A DNA stretch of 59,577 bases from Vineibacter terrae (GTDB taxonomy: Bacteria > Pseudomonadota > Alphaproteobacteria > Reyranellales > Reyranellaceae), in assembly GCF_008039615.1 (NCBI RefSeq), contig NZ_VDUZ01000053.1:1-59577 (forward strand), read 5' to 3'. Each line of letters opens with the position of its first letter. Within the stretch, counting starts at the first letter, position 1. A program made the translations under genes and the position numbers. Under the pieces are notes generated by a model, which was not told where the DNA came from, ran no database searches, and worked only from the letters and a program-made list of their open reading frames with translations. Shown piece after piece: positions 42,329 through 50,727 of this stretch.

Positions 42329-43630
42329 ATGCTTCCCGTCTTCCAGCCTCTGCAGGACCGCGCCATCGCCACCGTGTGGTCAGGGCTTGCCGCCTCGACC
42401 ATCGGCGAGGATCTGTTCCGCGTCGCCATCATCTGGCTGGCCGTCGACATCGCCGGCAACCTCGCCGGCCTGCTGACCGCGGCGCAGTACGCCACCATGC
42501 TGATCGTCGGGCTGACCAGCGGTGCCATCGCCGATCGCTGGCGACCCGAGCGCACCATGGTGATGGTCAACATCCTGGCGGCGCTGGTGGTGCTGATGCC
42601 GATGGTGGTCGCCTATGTCTCGGGCGTATCGCTGGCGGCGCTCGTGATCGCCGCGGTCGGCGTGTCGGGCTTGCGCACCTTCTTTGCGCCGGCGCTGCAA
42701 TCGACCGTGCCGACGCTCGTCAAAGACCGCACCATGCTGCAATCGATCAACGGCCTGTTCGATGCGACATGGCGCCTGGCGCGCCTGGCCGGCCCGGCGG
42801 TGGCGGCGCTGCTGGTGCATTTCATCCCCGTGATCCAGTTCCTGTCGGTTACGGCCTGCGGCTTCCTCGCCGCCGCGGCCGGGATCTACAGCACGCGCGC
42901 GCGGCTGGCCGGTCCTGACAGGCGCACCGAGCCGTCGCGCGGCGGCTGGCGCGGCGCCGTCGAGGGCCTGACCGCCGGCTTCCGCCTACTGCGCAGCAAC
43001 CGCGTCATGGCGATCCTGGTGCTGAGCAACTCGATCGTGAACGGACCGTGGATGGCCACGCTGCTGCTGGGCGTCGCGCTGCTGGTGAAGAGCTACCAGC
43101 CGACCTTCCTCGGCATCCAGGACCTGGCGGCCTACGGCCTGGTGATGGGCGCATACGGGCTGGGCGATGTCTGCTCCAACCTGGTCGTGGGCAACGTGCG
43201 GCTGCGCCGCCCCCTGTCGACCATGTATCTGGGCTACATCGCCATGGGCGGCGGCTTCGTGCTGATGGCGCTGGCCATGTGGGTGGTCCCGCCAGGCGCG
43301 CTGCTGCCGGCCATGATGCTGGCGGCGGTCATCGCCGGCAGCGGCGGACCGCTGTTCTTCATCCCGCTGATCACGCGCACCCAGACGGTGTTCGACGGTC
43401 CCGACATCGCGCGCGTCTGGCGCCTGCGCCTGGCCCTGATGGCGGGCTCGCAGCTGGTGGCCAGCCTGCTCGCGACCTGGCTGTTCGAGCTGCTGGGCCC
43501 GACGGTCACGGTGCTGGGCTGCGGCCTGTTCATCTTCCTGGCCGGCGCCTGGGGCCACACCTACTTCCGCCGCTATTCGGAAGCCCCGGCCGCCTCGCTC
43601 GCCGTGCCGGCGCCCGCTGCCGCCGACTGA
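42329..43630 (+). CDS. MFS transporter (DHA3/enterobactin exporter-like)
   Basis: A 433-residue membrane protein with about twelve spans. The loop after span 2 reads ADRWRPERTMVMVN, and span 5 has FDATWRLARLAGPAVAALL, the pattern of DHA3-type exporters such as EntS or macrolide efflux proteins. It differs clearly from the MFS protein at 1408-2655. It is divergent from the hydrolase at 42150 and precedes a carotenoid oxygenase-type gene after 143 bp. Cargo unknown. Confidence 0.87.
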   Translation: MLPVFQPLQDRAIATVWSGLAASTIGEDLFRVAIIWLAVDIAGNLAGLLTAAQYATMLIVGLTSGAIADRWRPERTMVMVNILAALVVLMPMVVAYVSGVSLAALVIAAVGVSGLRTFFAPALQSTVPTLVKDRTMLQSINGLFDATWRLARLAGPAVAALLVHFIPVIQFLSVTACGFLAAAAGIYSTRARLAGPDRRTEPSRGGWRGAVEGLTAGFRLLRSNRVMAILVLSNSIVNGPWMATLLLGVALLVKSYQPTFLGIQDLAAYGLVMGAYGLGDVCSNLVVGNVRLRRPLSTMYLGYIAMGGGFVLMALAMWVVPPGALLPAMMLAAVIAGSGGPLFFIPLITRTQTVFDGPDIARVWRLRLALMAGSQLVASLLATWLFELLGPTVTVLGCGLFIFLAGAWGHTYFRRYSEAPAASLAVPAPAAAD

Positions 43631-43773
43631 TCGCAGCAGGCGGCGGCGCGACAGGACTTCGCGACGCACACCCGGGATTTGGCCCTTGCGCTCAGCGGGG
43701 AAACAGCATAGGGTCGGATAAATACACAGCGTTACCCTTAAAAATCTCGACATCGCTGGACCTGGGAGGCCCT

Positions 43774-45201
43774 ATGGCCAAGGCATTTCCGACCGACGAG
43801 CCCTTCCTGCAGGGCTTCTACGCGCCGCTGCACATGGAATGCGACGCACCCAACCTGCCGATCAGCGGCGAGATGCCCAAGGCGATCTGCGGCTCGCTGT
43901 ATCGCAACGGCCCCAACCCGCAATTCGCGCCGCGCGGACCCTACCACTGGTTCAGCGGCGACGGCATGGTGCATGCCTTCCACATCGAGAACGGTCGCGT
44001 CGCCTACCTCAATCGCTGGGTGCGCACGCCCAAGTGGCAGCTCGAGAACCAGGAGGGCGAAGGCCTGTCGGGCGCCTTCGGCAATCCGCGCTACAGCGAC
44101 CCGCGCGTCGTGGCGCTGGGCTCGACCATCGCCAACACCAACATCGTCTGGCACGGCGGCCGCCTGCTGGCGTTGGAGGAGGCGCACGCGCCCTACGAGA
44201 TGGAACCCAGGGGGCTGGCGTCGAAGGGCTATCACACCTTCGACGGCAAGCTTGCCGGGCCCGTCACCGCGCACCCGAAGATCGACCCGGTCAGCGGCGA
44301 GATGGTGCAGTTCGGCTACGCCGCAAAGGGCCGCTTCACCCCGGATCTCAGCTATCAGGTGGTCGACCGCGACGGCCGCATGCGGCGCTGCGATTTCTTC
44401 CAGGGCCCCTATCCCAGCATGGTGCACGACTTCGTCGTGACGCGCCGGCACGTGATCTTCCCCATCTTCCCGCTCACCGGCTCGATGGAACGCGCCATGA
44501 AGGGCGCGCCGCCCTTTGCCTGGGAGCCCGACAAGGGCACCCATATCGGCATCATGATGCGCGACGGCGATGTGAGCAGCGACATCCGCTGGTTCACAGG
44601 TGATCCCTGCTACGTCTTCCACCCCATGAACGCCTTCGACACCGAGGACGGCAAGGTGGTGTGCGACATGATGAAATATCCGGTCGCGCCGCTCTTCCCG
44701 CGGCCGGACGGCTCGCCGTCGAGCGACAAGACGCCGTCGGCCACGCTGGTGCGCTGGACCTTCGACCTGAACGGCAACAGCGACACCTACAAGGAAGCGC
44801 CGCTGTCGGAGCATGTCGGCGAGTTCCCGCGCCTGGACGAGCGCTTCGCGATGCTGCCCTACCGCCACGGCTACATGCAGGGCGGCAACGTCACCGATCC
44901 GCAGAACCCGCGCGCCTCGCGCAACGGCATCGTGCATGTCGACCTCGCCACCGGCCGCAGCCAGATCTGGGATCCGGGCCCGATCGACGTCGCGGGCGAG
45001 CCGATCTTCGTGCCGCGCCGCGACGATGCGCCCGAAGGCGACGGCTGGCTTCTGGCGGTCGTGTATCGCGGCGCCGAGAACCGCAGTGATCTGGTGGTTC
45101 TCGACGCCGCCAATGTCAGCGCCGGACCGGTGGCGACGGCGCACCTGTCACACCGCGTTCCGGCCGGCTTCCACGGCAACTGGCGGCCGGGTCCGCTATA
45201 G
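43774..45201 (+). CDS. Carotenoid oxygenase family protein (lignostilbene/apocarotenoid cleavage type)
   Basis: A 475-residue seven-bladed propeller iron oxygenase. The four His iron ligands are seen in the expected contexts: His167 (TAHPK), His218 (MVHDF), His283 (VFHPMN) and His467 (GFHGNW). The N-terminal LYRNGPNPQF block is the other family hallmark. These enzymes split a C=C bond of carotenoids, apocarotenoids or stilbenes. ATG 43774 has GGGAGG 4 nt upstream. No carotenoid biosynthesis genes are present, so a stilbene or other lignin-derived substrate is at least as likely. Confidence 0.93.
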   Translation: MAKAFPTDEPFLQGFYAPLHMECDAPNLPISGEMPKAICGSLYRNGPNPQFAPRGPYHWFSGDGMVHAFHIENGRVAYLNRWVRTPKWQLENQEGEGLSGAFGNPRYSDPRVVALGSTIANTNIVWHGGRLLALEEAHAPYEMEPRGLASKGYHTFDGKLAGPVTAHPKIDPVSGEMVQFGYAAKGRFTPDLSYQVVDRDGRMRRCDFFQGPYPSMVHDFVVTRRHVIFPIFPLTGSMERAMKGAPPFAWEPDKGTHIGIMMRDGDVSSDIRWFTGDPCYVFHPMNAFDTEDGKVVCDMMKYPVAPLFPRPDGSPSSDKTPSATLVRWTFDLNGNSDTYKEAPLSEHVGEFPRLDERFAMLPYRHGYMQGGNVTDPQNPRASRNGIVHVDLATGRSQIWDPGPIDVAGEPIFVPRRDDAPEGDGWLLAVVYRGAENRSDLVVLDAANVSAGPVATAHLSHRVPAGFHGNWRPGPL

Positions 45202-45327
45202 GGAGTTCCGCAGGCCGATGCGACGGCGATCAATCCCGCCCGTCGTATCGGCATGCGGCAGTCGAGCCGTCCTGTCGAGCGTAGAACGTTTCCCGCACCT
45301 GTTGTCCTTTCCGCTGGAGAGTCGTCC

Positions 45328-46323
45328 ATGGCCCTGCCCGCCAAGCTTCGTGGCAAGCTGCGCATCCCGGTTGTCGGCGCACCGCTGTTCATCGTGTCCA
45401 ACCCCAACCTCGTCATCGAGCAGTGCAAGGCCGGCATCATCGGCTCCTTCCCGGCGCTGAACGCGCGACCGGCGCCGGTGCTGGAAGACTGGCTCAAGCG
45501 CATCACCAGCGAGCTCGCCGAGCACCAGGACAAGCACCCCGACAAGATCGTGGCGCCCTTCGCGGTGAACCAGATCGTGCACAGCTCCAACGATCGGCTG
45601 ATGCATGACGTCGAGCTGTGCGCCAAGTACAAGGTGCCGGTCCAGATCACCTCGCTGCGCGCGCCCGATGAAGTCGTGGCCTCGGCCCATAGCTATGGCG
45701 GCCTGGTGTTCCATGACGTGATCAACATCAAGCACGCCAAGCGCGCGCTGCAGGCCGGCGTCGATGGCCTGATCCTGGTCTGCGCCGGCGCCGGCGGCCA
45801 TGCCGGCCGTCTGTCGCCCTTCGCGCTGGTGCCGGAAGTGCGCCAGTTCTACGACGGCTGCATCCTGCTGTCGGGCTCGATCGCCAACGGCGCCTCGGTC
45901 CTGGCGGCGCAGGCGGTAGGCGCCGACCTCGCCTATATCGGCACCCGCTTCACCGCCTCGGCCGAGGCCAACGCCACCGACGCCAACAAGCAGTGCATCA
46001 TCGACAGCGCCGGCGAGGAGATCATCTACACCAACCTCTTCACCGGCGTGCACGGCAACTACCTCAGCCGCAGCGTCGCCGCCGCCGGCCTCGACCCGGA
46101 GAACCTGCCGGAGGCCGACAAGTCGAAGATGAACTTCGGCTCCGGCGGCAACACCAAGGCCAAGGCGTGGCGCGACATCTGGGGCGCCGGCCAGGGCGTG
46201 GGGCAGATCCACGATGCGCCGCCGGCAGCCGAGATCGTCGACCGGCTGGCGCAGGAATACGAGCAGGCGCGCGCGGCGCTGCTCGCCGATCAGCCGGTGC
46301 CGACGCGGCTGGCGGCGGAGTGA
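45328..46323 (+). CDS. Nitronate monooxygenase-like FMN protein
   Basis: A 331-residue TIM-barrel flavoprotein of the 2-nitropropane dioxygenase family. The N-terminal IPVVGAPLFIVSNPNLV, the phosphate-binding region GADLAYIGTRF and AGAGGHAGRLSPF match the family, where the segment after GGH contributes the catalytic His. It oxidises alkyl nitronates such as propionate 3-nitronate, or acts as an FMN-dependent enoyl reductase. ATG 45328 follows GGAGAG. It lies 126 bp after the carotenoid oxygenase-type gene on the same strand. Confidence 0.9.
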   Translation: MALPAKLRGKLRIPVVGAPLFIVSNPNLVIEQCKAGIIGSFPALNARPAPVLEDWLKRITSELAEHQDKHPDKIVAPFAVNQIVHSSNDRLMHDVELCAKYKVPVQITSLRAPDEVVASAHSYGGLVFHDVINIKHAKRALQAGVDGLILVCAGAGGHAGRLSPFALVPEVRQFYDGCILLSGSIANGASVLAAQAVGADLAYIGTRFTASAEANATDANKQCIIDSAGEEIIYTNLFTGVHGNYLSRSVAAAGLDPENLPEADKSKMNFGSGGNTKAKAWRDIWGAGQGVGQIHDAPPAAEIVDRLAQEYEQARAALLADQPVPTRLAAE

Positions 46324-46474
46324 CCGCGCCGGCACCCGGAACACCTCGACGAACCCATATGTCTCCGGGCCGCAGGCCCGGAGGCTCGATTCAGGAGCAA
46401 GAAGCGGAGTTCGGGCGCACGCCATGCAAGCTACGTCAGTGCCAAGGCCATCGGTCCGTATCCGGTGGCCTCTG

Positions 46475-46948
46475 ATGCAACATCGAGAGGCACTCCATGA
46501 GCTTGCAGGATATGACAACAAGGCGATCGTCGGCCGCTGGTTCACCGACTTCTGGGGCAAGACCTGCAATCTGAGCGTCGTCGACGAGATTGCCGCGCCG
46601 GACATGCTGCTGAAATATTCGCTGCATGAGCCGCGCAAGGGCCGCCAGGACATCAAGGCCTTCATGACCGACTTCCGCGCCGCATTCCCCGACCTGAACT
46701 TCTGGGGCACGGCCGACCTCATCGCCGAGGGGGACTACGTCGTCGGCCAATGGGAGGGCGGCGGCACGCACACCGGCCCGGCCTTCGAGGATTTCCTTGC
46801 CGGCGGCTTGTCTGCCGGCACGGGCCGGAAGATGCACTTCACCGGCGTCACCGTCCTCAAGCTCAAGGACGGCAGGATCATCGAGGAGATCGGCCTCGAT
46901 GACGGTGTCACCGCCCTGACCCAGCTCGGGCTGCTGCGCGCCGCCTGA
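46475..46948 (+). CDS. SnoaL-like/ester cyclase domain protein, probable 5' frameshift
   Basis: A protein of about 157 residues of the NTF2-like SnoaL/ester cyclase type (NKAIVGRWFTDFWG, then FRAAFPDLNFWGTADLIAEGD and VVGQWEGGGTHTG). The open frame starts at ATG 46475, but the usual family start looks like MS-x-QDNK. A better-placed ATG at 46497, with GAGAGG upstream, reads MSLQD in another frame; removing the two bases 46512-46513 (an AT doublet) joins MSLQD to DNKAIV. So a 2-bp insertion near the 5' end is likely. The 3' end is followed by an exact 89-bp duplication. Function unknown, possibly cyclisation or hydration of small molecules. Confidence 0.75.
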   Translation: MQHREALHELAGYDNKAIVGRWFTDFWGKTCNLSVVDEIAAPDMLLKYSLHEPRKGRQDIKAFMTDFRAAFPDLNFWGTADLIAEGDYVVGQWEGGGTHTGPAFEDFLAGGLSAGTGRKMHFTGVTVLKLKDGRIIEEIGLDDGVTALTQLGLLRAA

Positions 46949-47057
46949 TCCCGGATGCCGCCCTTCGTATCGAGGAGATCGGCCTCGATGACGGTGTCAC
47001 CGCCCTGACCCAGCTCGGGCTGCTGCGCGCCGCCTGATCCCGGATGCCGCCCTTCGT
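46880..47057. repeat. Exact 89-bp direct tandem duplication
   Basis: Copies 46880-46968 and 46969-47057 are identical. Each covers the last 22 codons and stop of the SnoaL-like gene plus about 20 bp beyond it. The coding part of the first copy is used; the second lies between the stop and the terminator. Confidence 0.95.
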
Positions 47058-47080
47058 CAGGACGGCAGCACCTGCGGTGC

Positions 47081-47112
47081 AGAGCGCCAGGTTCTCCTGG
47101 CGCTCTTTTTTT
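47081..47112 (+). terminator. Rho-independent terminator
   Basis: AGAGCGCCAGG, loop TTCT, CCTGGCGCTCT, followed by seven T residues. This is a textbook 11-bp GC-rich stem with U-tract ending the SnoaL-like transcript, about 20 bp after the duplicated segment. Confidence 0.92.
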
Positions 47113-47221
47113 GCCCGACCAAGGCCATCGACACAGCCGGAAGAATGGATTTGAAAGCAAAGGACGGAGTGTCGGCCTGAGCGCGAAAGCCCATCTTCGG
47201 GGCTCAACACGAGAGAGGCCC

Positions 47222-47755
47222 ATGATGACATCGCAAATCTCCGCTGCCACCGAACGCGAAAGCCTGCGTTTCGGCTACGGCGATGCGGCCCTCGGAACCA
47301 TCGTGGTCGCCGCAAGCGCACAGGGCGTCGTCGCTCTCTTCATCGGCGAGGACAGTGCACGGCTGCTGCGCGACCTGAAGGATGCCTTCCCCGACGCCGA
47401 CCTCGTTTCCGACCAGGCCGGCCTTGCGCAGACCATCGCCAAGGCGGTCGCCCTGGTCGACGCGCCGCATCTGGGCACCGATCTGGCGCTCGATCTGCGC
47501 GGCTCGCCCCTGGAGATCGCTGTCTGGAAGTCACTGCAGTCGATCCGACCGGGCGACACGCAGACCTACGGCGCGATCGCCCGGAGCCTGCCGATGGCGG
47601 CGACCGCCCAGGAGGTCGGCTCGGCTTGCGCGGCGAACCGTGTCGCGGTTGCCGTGCCCTGCCACCGCGTCGTGAAGTCCGACGGTTCGATCTCCGGCTA
47701 TCGCTGGGGCGTGCAGCGCAAGCGCCGCCTGATCAACATGGAAGGGGTGGCATGA
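47222..47755 (+). CDS. Methylated-DNA-[protein]-cysteine S-methyltransferase (Ada C-terminal type)
   Basis: A 177-residue suicidal repair protein. The acceptor Cys147 lies in VAVPCHRVV, the N-terminal subdomain is the short ribonuclease-like type, and the end GYRWGVQRKRRLI matches the C-terminal half of Ada. It removes O6-alkyl groups from guanine. Ada's N-terminal zinc and AraC domains are absent. Starts are ATG 47222 or 47225, with GAGAGAGG upstream. Its stop overlaps the ATG of the next gene (ATGA), coupling it to a PF09859-type oxygenase, so both proteins probably reverse alkylation damage together. Confidence 0.93.
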   Translation: MMTSQISAATERESLRFGYGDAALGTIVVAASAQGVVALFIGEDSARLLRDLKDAFPDADLVSDQAGLAQTIAKAVALVDAPHLGTDLALDLRGSPLEIAVWKSLQSIRPGDTQTYGAIARSLPMAATAQEVGSACAANRVAVAVPCHRVVKSDGSISGYRWGVQRKRRLINMEGVA

Positions 47756-48531
47756 TGTCCCTCAACCTGCGCAAGACGCGGACCGACAGTGCCGCCATCG
47801 AGGCCCTGCCGGCCGCATCCTCAACGGCGATCGAGGCGCGGGTGGGCGGCGTGGACTGGACGACGGTCCACGCCGATCTCGACGCCCAGGGTTGGGCCAT
47901 CGCGCCGCGGCTGCTGACGCACGCCGAGGCCGACCTCATCGCCGGCCTTTACCACCGCGAGCAGGGTTTCCGCAGCCACGTCATCATGGCCCGGCATGGC
48001 TTCGGTCGCGGCGCGTACAAATATTTCAGCTATCCCCTGCCGCTTCTGATCCAGGCACTGAGGACGGCCGCCTATCCCCACCTGGTGCCGATCGCCAATC
48101 AATGGCACGAGCGCATGGGCAAGGATGCCCGCTTCCCGCCCCACCACGCCGCGTTCCTCGAGCGCTGCCACCAGGCCGGCCAGACCCGCCCGACGCCGCT
48201 GCTGCTGGAGTACGCGCCGGAGGACTACAACTGCCTCCATCGCGACCTCTACGGCGAGCATGTCTTTCCGATACAGATCGCCATCCTGCTGGACCAGCCC
48301 GGCGAGGACTTCGAGGGCGGCGAGTTCGTGATGACCGAGCAGCGCCCCCGCATGCAGACCCGGGCCATGGTCCTGCCGCTCAAGAAGGGTGACGCCGCCA
48401 TCTTCGCGGTCAACAGCCGGCCAATGAAAGGGGTACGTGGCGACTATCAGGTGAAGCTGAACCACGGCGTCAGCAAGCTCCACGCCGGCAAGCGGCGCAC
48501 GCTCGGCGTGATCTTCCACGATGCCGCCTAG
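47752..48531 (+). CDS. 2OG-Fe(II) oxygenase, PF09859 type (AlkB-like DNA dealkylation)
   Basis: A 259-residue dioxygenase. The iron facial triad is His163-x-Asp165 (CLHRDLYGEHVFP) and His238 (LNHGVSKLH), with Arg248 ten residues later as the 2-oxoglutarate anchor; the ending TLGVIFHDA is characteristic of the PF09859 family, described as oxygenases acting on alkylated DNA. It is fused by a 4-bp overlap to the Ada-type methyltransferase gene. The first 40 residues are weakly conserved. Likely role: oxidative removal of N-alkyl lesions, complementary to the O6-guanine partner. A hairpin repeat follows the gene. Confidence 0.9.
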   Translation: MMSLNLRKTRTDSAAIEALPAASSTAIEARVGGVDWTTVHADLDAQGWAIAPRLLTHAEADLIAGLYHREQGFRSHVIMARHGFGRGAYKYFSYPLPLLIQALRTAAYPHLVPIANQWHERMGKDARFPPHHAAFLERCHQAGQTRPTPLLLEYAPEDYNCLHRDLYGEHVFPIQIAILLDQPGEDFEGGEFVMTEQRPRMQTRAMVLPLKKGDAAIFAVNSRPMKGVRGDYQVKLNHGVSKLHAGKRRTLGVIFHDAA

Positions 48532-48560
48532 CACCTGCGATCACTGGTCGCCAACGCACC

Positions 48561-48647
48561 TGTCATCCCGAGCGCAGCGAGGGATCTCCTGCGAGAGACG
48601 CGCAGTACGCCATTCGCGGGAGATCCCTCGCTGTGCTCGGGATGACA
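48561..48647. repeat. Palindromic repeat, family A
   Basis: Arms TGTCATCCCGAGCGCAGCGA and CTGTGCTCGGGATGACA around a core with GACGCGCAGTACGCCATTCG. It lies between convergent genes ending at 48531 and 48679. Confidence 0.9.
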
Positions 48648-48678
48648 GTGGCGACTCGCCTTCCACCGATAGCTGCGG

Positions 48679-49740
48679 CTACGACGAGCCGTTGGCCTGG
48701 AGCGTGACCGACAGCACCTGCTCGCGGAACGGAAAGCGCCCGTTCTGCAGCCGCGCCAGGATGGCCTGGCCGGCGTTGCGGCCCATGTCGTAGGCGGGCG
48801 AGAAGACCGTGGTGAGCTCCGGCGACGAGTAGCGCCAGACCTCGAAGCCGTTGAAGCCGGTGACGCGGATATCCCGGGGCACCACCAGCCCGCGGGCCTG
48901 GAAGAACTTCATCGCCGCGATCGCCATCTGGTCGTTGCCGCCCACGACCGTGTCTGGCAGCCCATGGCGGGCGACATAGGCGGCCAGCGCCGCCTGGGTG
49001 GCGACGTAGCCTTCATCGCCGCACGGCAAGATGCGCAGCGTCCGCCGCGGCCGGGCGCGCGACAGCACGGCGCGCAGCCCGGCCTCGCGGCGGACCATGG
49101 CCGACCATTCGATTTCCGGCACCAGCATCACGATGTGCTGGCAGCTTCCCGTCAGCAGATGCTGCGCGATAGCCACGCCGCCGCCACGGTCGTCCTGGAC
49201 CACGGTGCACACGTCGTCGCCGGCCAGGCCGCCGACCAGCTCCGAATGCTCCTCCTGCAGCAGCACCAGCGGTTGGCGCGCCTCCGCCAGGCGCCGCATG
49301 AAGGCCCGGCGCTGACGCAGGCTGCCCGACAGCACGGCGCACAGCGCGTCGGTCTCGATCTGCTGCAGCAGCGGGATCGCACCGACACCGTCAGGATGGG
49401 AGCCGTGCAGCACCAGGCTGTAGCCCTGCGGCCCGAGGCAATCGGTGAGGCCCGCGAACAGCGCCGCGATGAACGGATCGGAGAGATAGTTCGGTGACGG
49501 ATCGACGATCACCAGGCCGACCGCCATGCGCCGGTCGGTGCGCAGGCGGCGGGCGCTGGCATGCGGCTTGTATCCAAGCTGGCGGCAGACCTCGATCACA
49601 CGATCCTGGGTCTCACGCCCGACTTCGCCGGCCCGACGGTTCAGCACGTTGGAGACCGTCATCGGCGTCACGCCGGCAGCGGCGGCAACGTCGCGGATGG
49701 TGATGCGCCGGTTCGGGTTGCTCCGTGATCTGCTCGCCAT
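48679..49740 (-). CDS. LacI-family transcriptional regulator
   Basis: A 353-residue regulator. The LacI helix-turn-helix and hinge occupy residues 13-60 (TIRDVAAAAGVTPMTVSNVL and HASARRLRTDR), followed by a periplasmic-binding-protein-like effector domain ending near residue 340. Start ATG 49740 is chosen because it gives the usual short arm before the HTH. It is the last gene of a leftward run (aldolase, amidohydrolase, regulator), so it would be autoregulated. The two 17-bp inverted sites at 51635-51651 and 51722-51738 contain the central AACGTT common in LacI-type operators and are the obvious targets. Confidence 0.93.
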   Translation of the reverse strand: MASRSRSNPNRRITIRDVAAAAGVTPMTVSNVLNRRAGEVGRETQDRVIEVCRQLGYKPHASARRLRTDRRMAVGLVIVDPSPNYLSDPFIAALFAGLTDCLGPQGYSLVLHGSHPDGVGAIPLLQQIETDALCAVLSGSLRQRRAFMRRLAEARQPLVLLQEEHSELVGGLAGDDVCTVVQDDRGGGVAIAQHLLTGSCQHIVMLVPEIEWSAMVRREAGLRAVLSRARPRRTLRILPCGDEGYVATQAALAAYVARHGLPDTVVGGNDQMAIAAMKFFQARGLVVPRDIRVTGFNGFEVWRYSSPELTTVFSPAYDMGRNAGQAILARLQNGRFPFREQVLSVTLQANGSS

Positions 49741-49779
49741 TCTCACTGGGCCGTCGTGGTGCGGGACGGCCACATCTTA

Positions 49780-50640
49780 TTAGCCGGGATAGCCGCCATG
49801 CCACCAATGCTCGAAGGGATTGGAGTGCAGGATGTAGTCCATCGTCGCCTGCGCCACGCGTGGCAGGTTGGTCCCTTCCACCTGCTTGTTGATGCCGCGC
49901 AGCCCGTCGATCGATTCCTGGACCTGGGAGAAAGGGAAGTCCGTGCCCCAGAAGATCTTGTTGCGATGGGTGATCAGGTATTCCTGGGCCGCGATCAGGA
50001 TGTTGTAGAACTGCCAGGGCCGATAGAAGAGCGCCGAGACCTCGCAATAGACGTTGGGCTGCTTGCGCGCCACGACGATGCACTCCTCGTACCAGGGGTG
50101 CGCCATGTGGGCCATGATCATCTTCAGGTCGGGGTAGCGCGTGGCGATGGCATCGACGTCGAGCGGACGGCCGTACTCGATCGGCGCCACACGCCCATAG
50201 GTGGTGCCCATGTGCATGGTCAGCGGCAGGTTGTTGCGCTGCAGGTACTCGTACAAGGGCACCAGCCGCGGATCGAGCAGCGACACGCCGTTGTAGATCG
50301 GACCGAACTTCACGCCCTTCAGCTTCAGATCCTCGATGGCGTGCACCAGCAGGTCCATGTAGTTGGGCATGCGGGGATCGACGCAGGCGAAGCCGACAAG
50401 CTTGTCGGGGTACTTGGCGACCGCCCGGGCCGTCACCTCGTCGTCGCCGTCGATGCCGACCGAATCCTTGTAGCGCAGCGAGAAGATGATGGCCTTGTCG
50501 ACGTCCTTCATCGCGGCATAGACCGTGTCCGGATCGGACCGCGGCGACAGCTCACCCGGCCGCGCATGCGCCGTGGAGGTGGTGTGCAGCGGCAGCATCT
50601 GGCTGTCCTCGTACACGTTGACATGGCAATCGACGATCAT
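49780..50640 (-). CDS. Amidohydrolase family 2 protein
   Basis: A 286-residue TIM-barrel hydrolase or decarboxylase. It begins MIVDCHVNVYED: the first His of the HxH metal pair is present but the second is Asn. Further metal-site candidates are His of LTMHMGT, the His of MAHMAHPW and the Asp of FWGTDFPF. ATG 50640 has GGAAGG 5 nt upstream and is preferred over ATG 50661. It lies between the LacI gene (39 bp) and, across a family B repeat, the RraA-like gene. In the LigJ/LigK pathway an amidohydrolase-fold hydratase works next to an RraA-fold aldolase, so a similar two-step cleavage is plausible. Confidence 0.88.
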   Translation of the reverse strand: MIVDCHVNVYEDSQMLPLHTTSTAHARPGELSPRSDPDTVYAAMKDVDKAIIFSLRYKDSVGIDGDDEVTARAVAKYPDKLVGFACVDPRMPNYMDLLVHAIEDLKLKGVKFGPIYNGVSLLDPRLVPLYEYLQRNNLPLTMHMGTTYGRVAPIEYGRPLDVDAIATRYPDLKMIMAHMAHPWYEECIVVARKQPNVYCEVSALFYRPWQFYNILIAAQEYLITHRNKIFWGTDFPFSQVQESIDGLRGINKQVEGTNLPRVAQATMDYILHSNPFEHWWHGGYPG

Positions 50641-50727
50641 CGCGGCCTTCCTTGCTTTCATGCGGGACACCCTGCTCCCCGCACCGGCGCCAGGAAATTG
50701 GATAGATCTTCTGGAGGGCGCGCTCAG

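Noticed and set aside
46475-46948. Calling the SnoaL-like gene a pseudogene
   Set aside because: An uninterrupted frame of 157 codons exists from ATG 46475, so a working protein is still possible; the frameshift is reported only as likely.
361-48647. CRISPR array
   Set aside because: The repeated sequences are isolated palindromes kilobases apart without spacers, and no cas gene is present.
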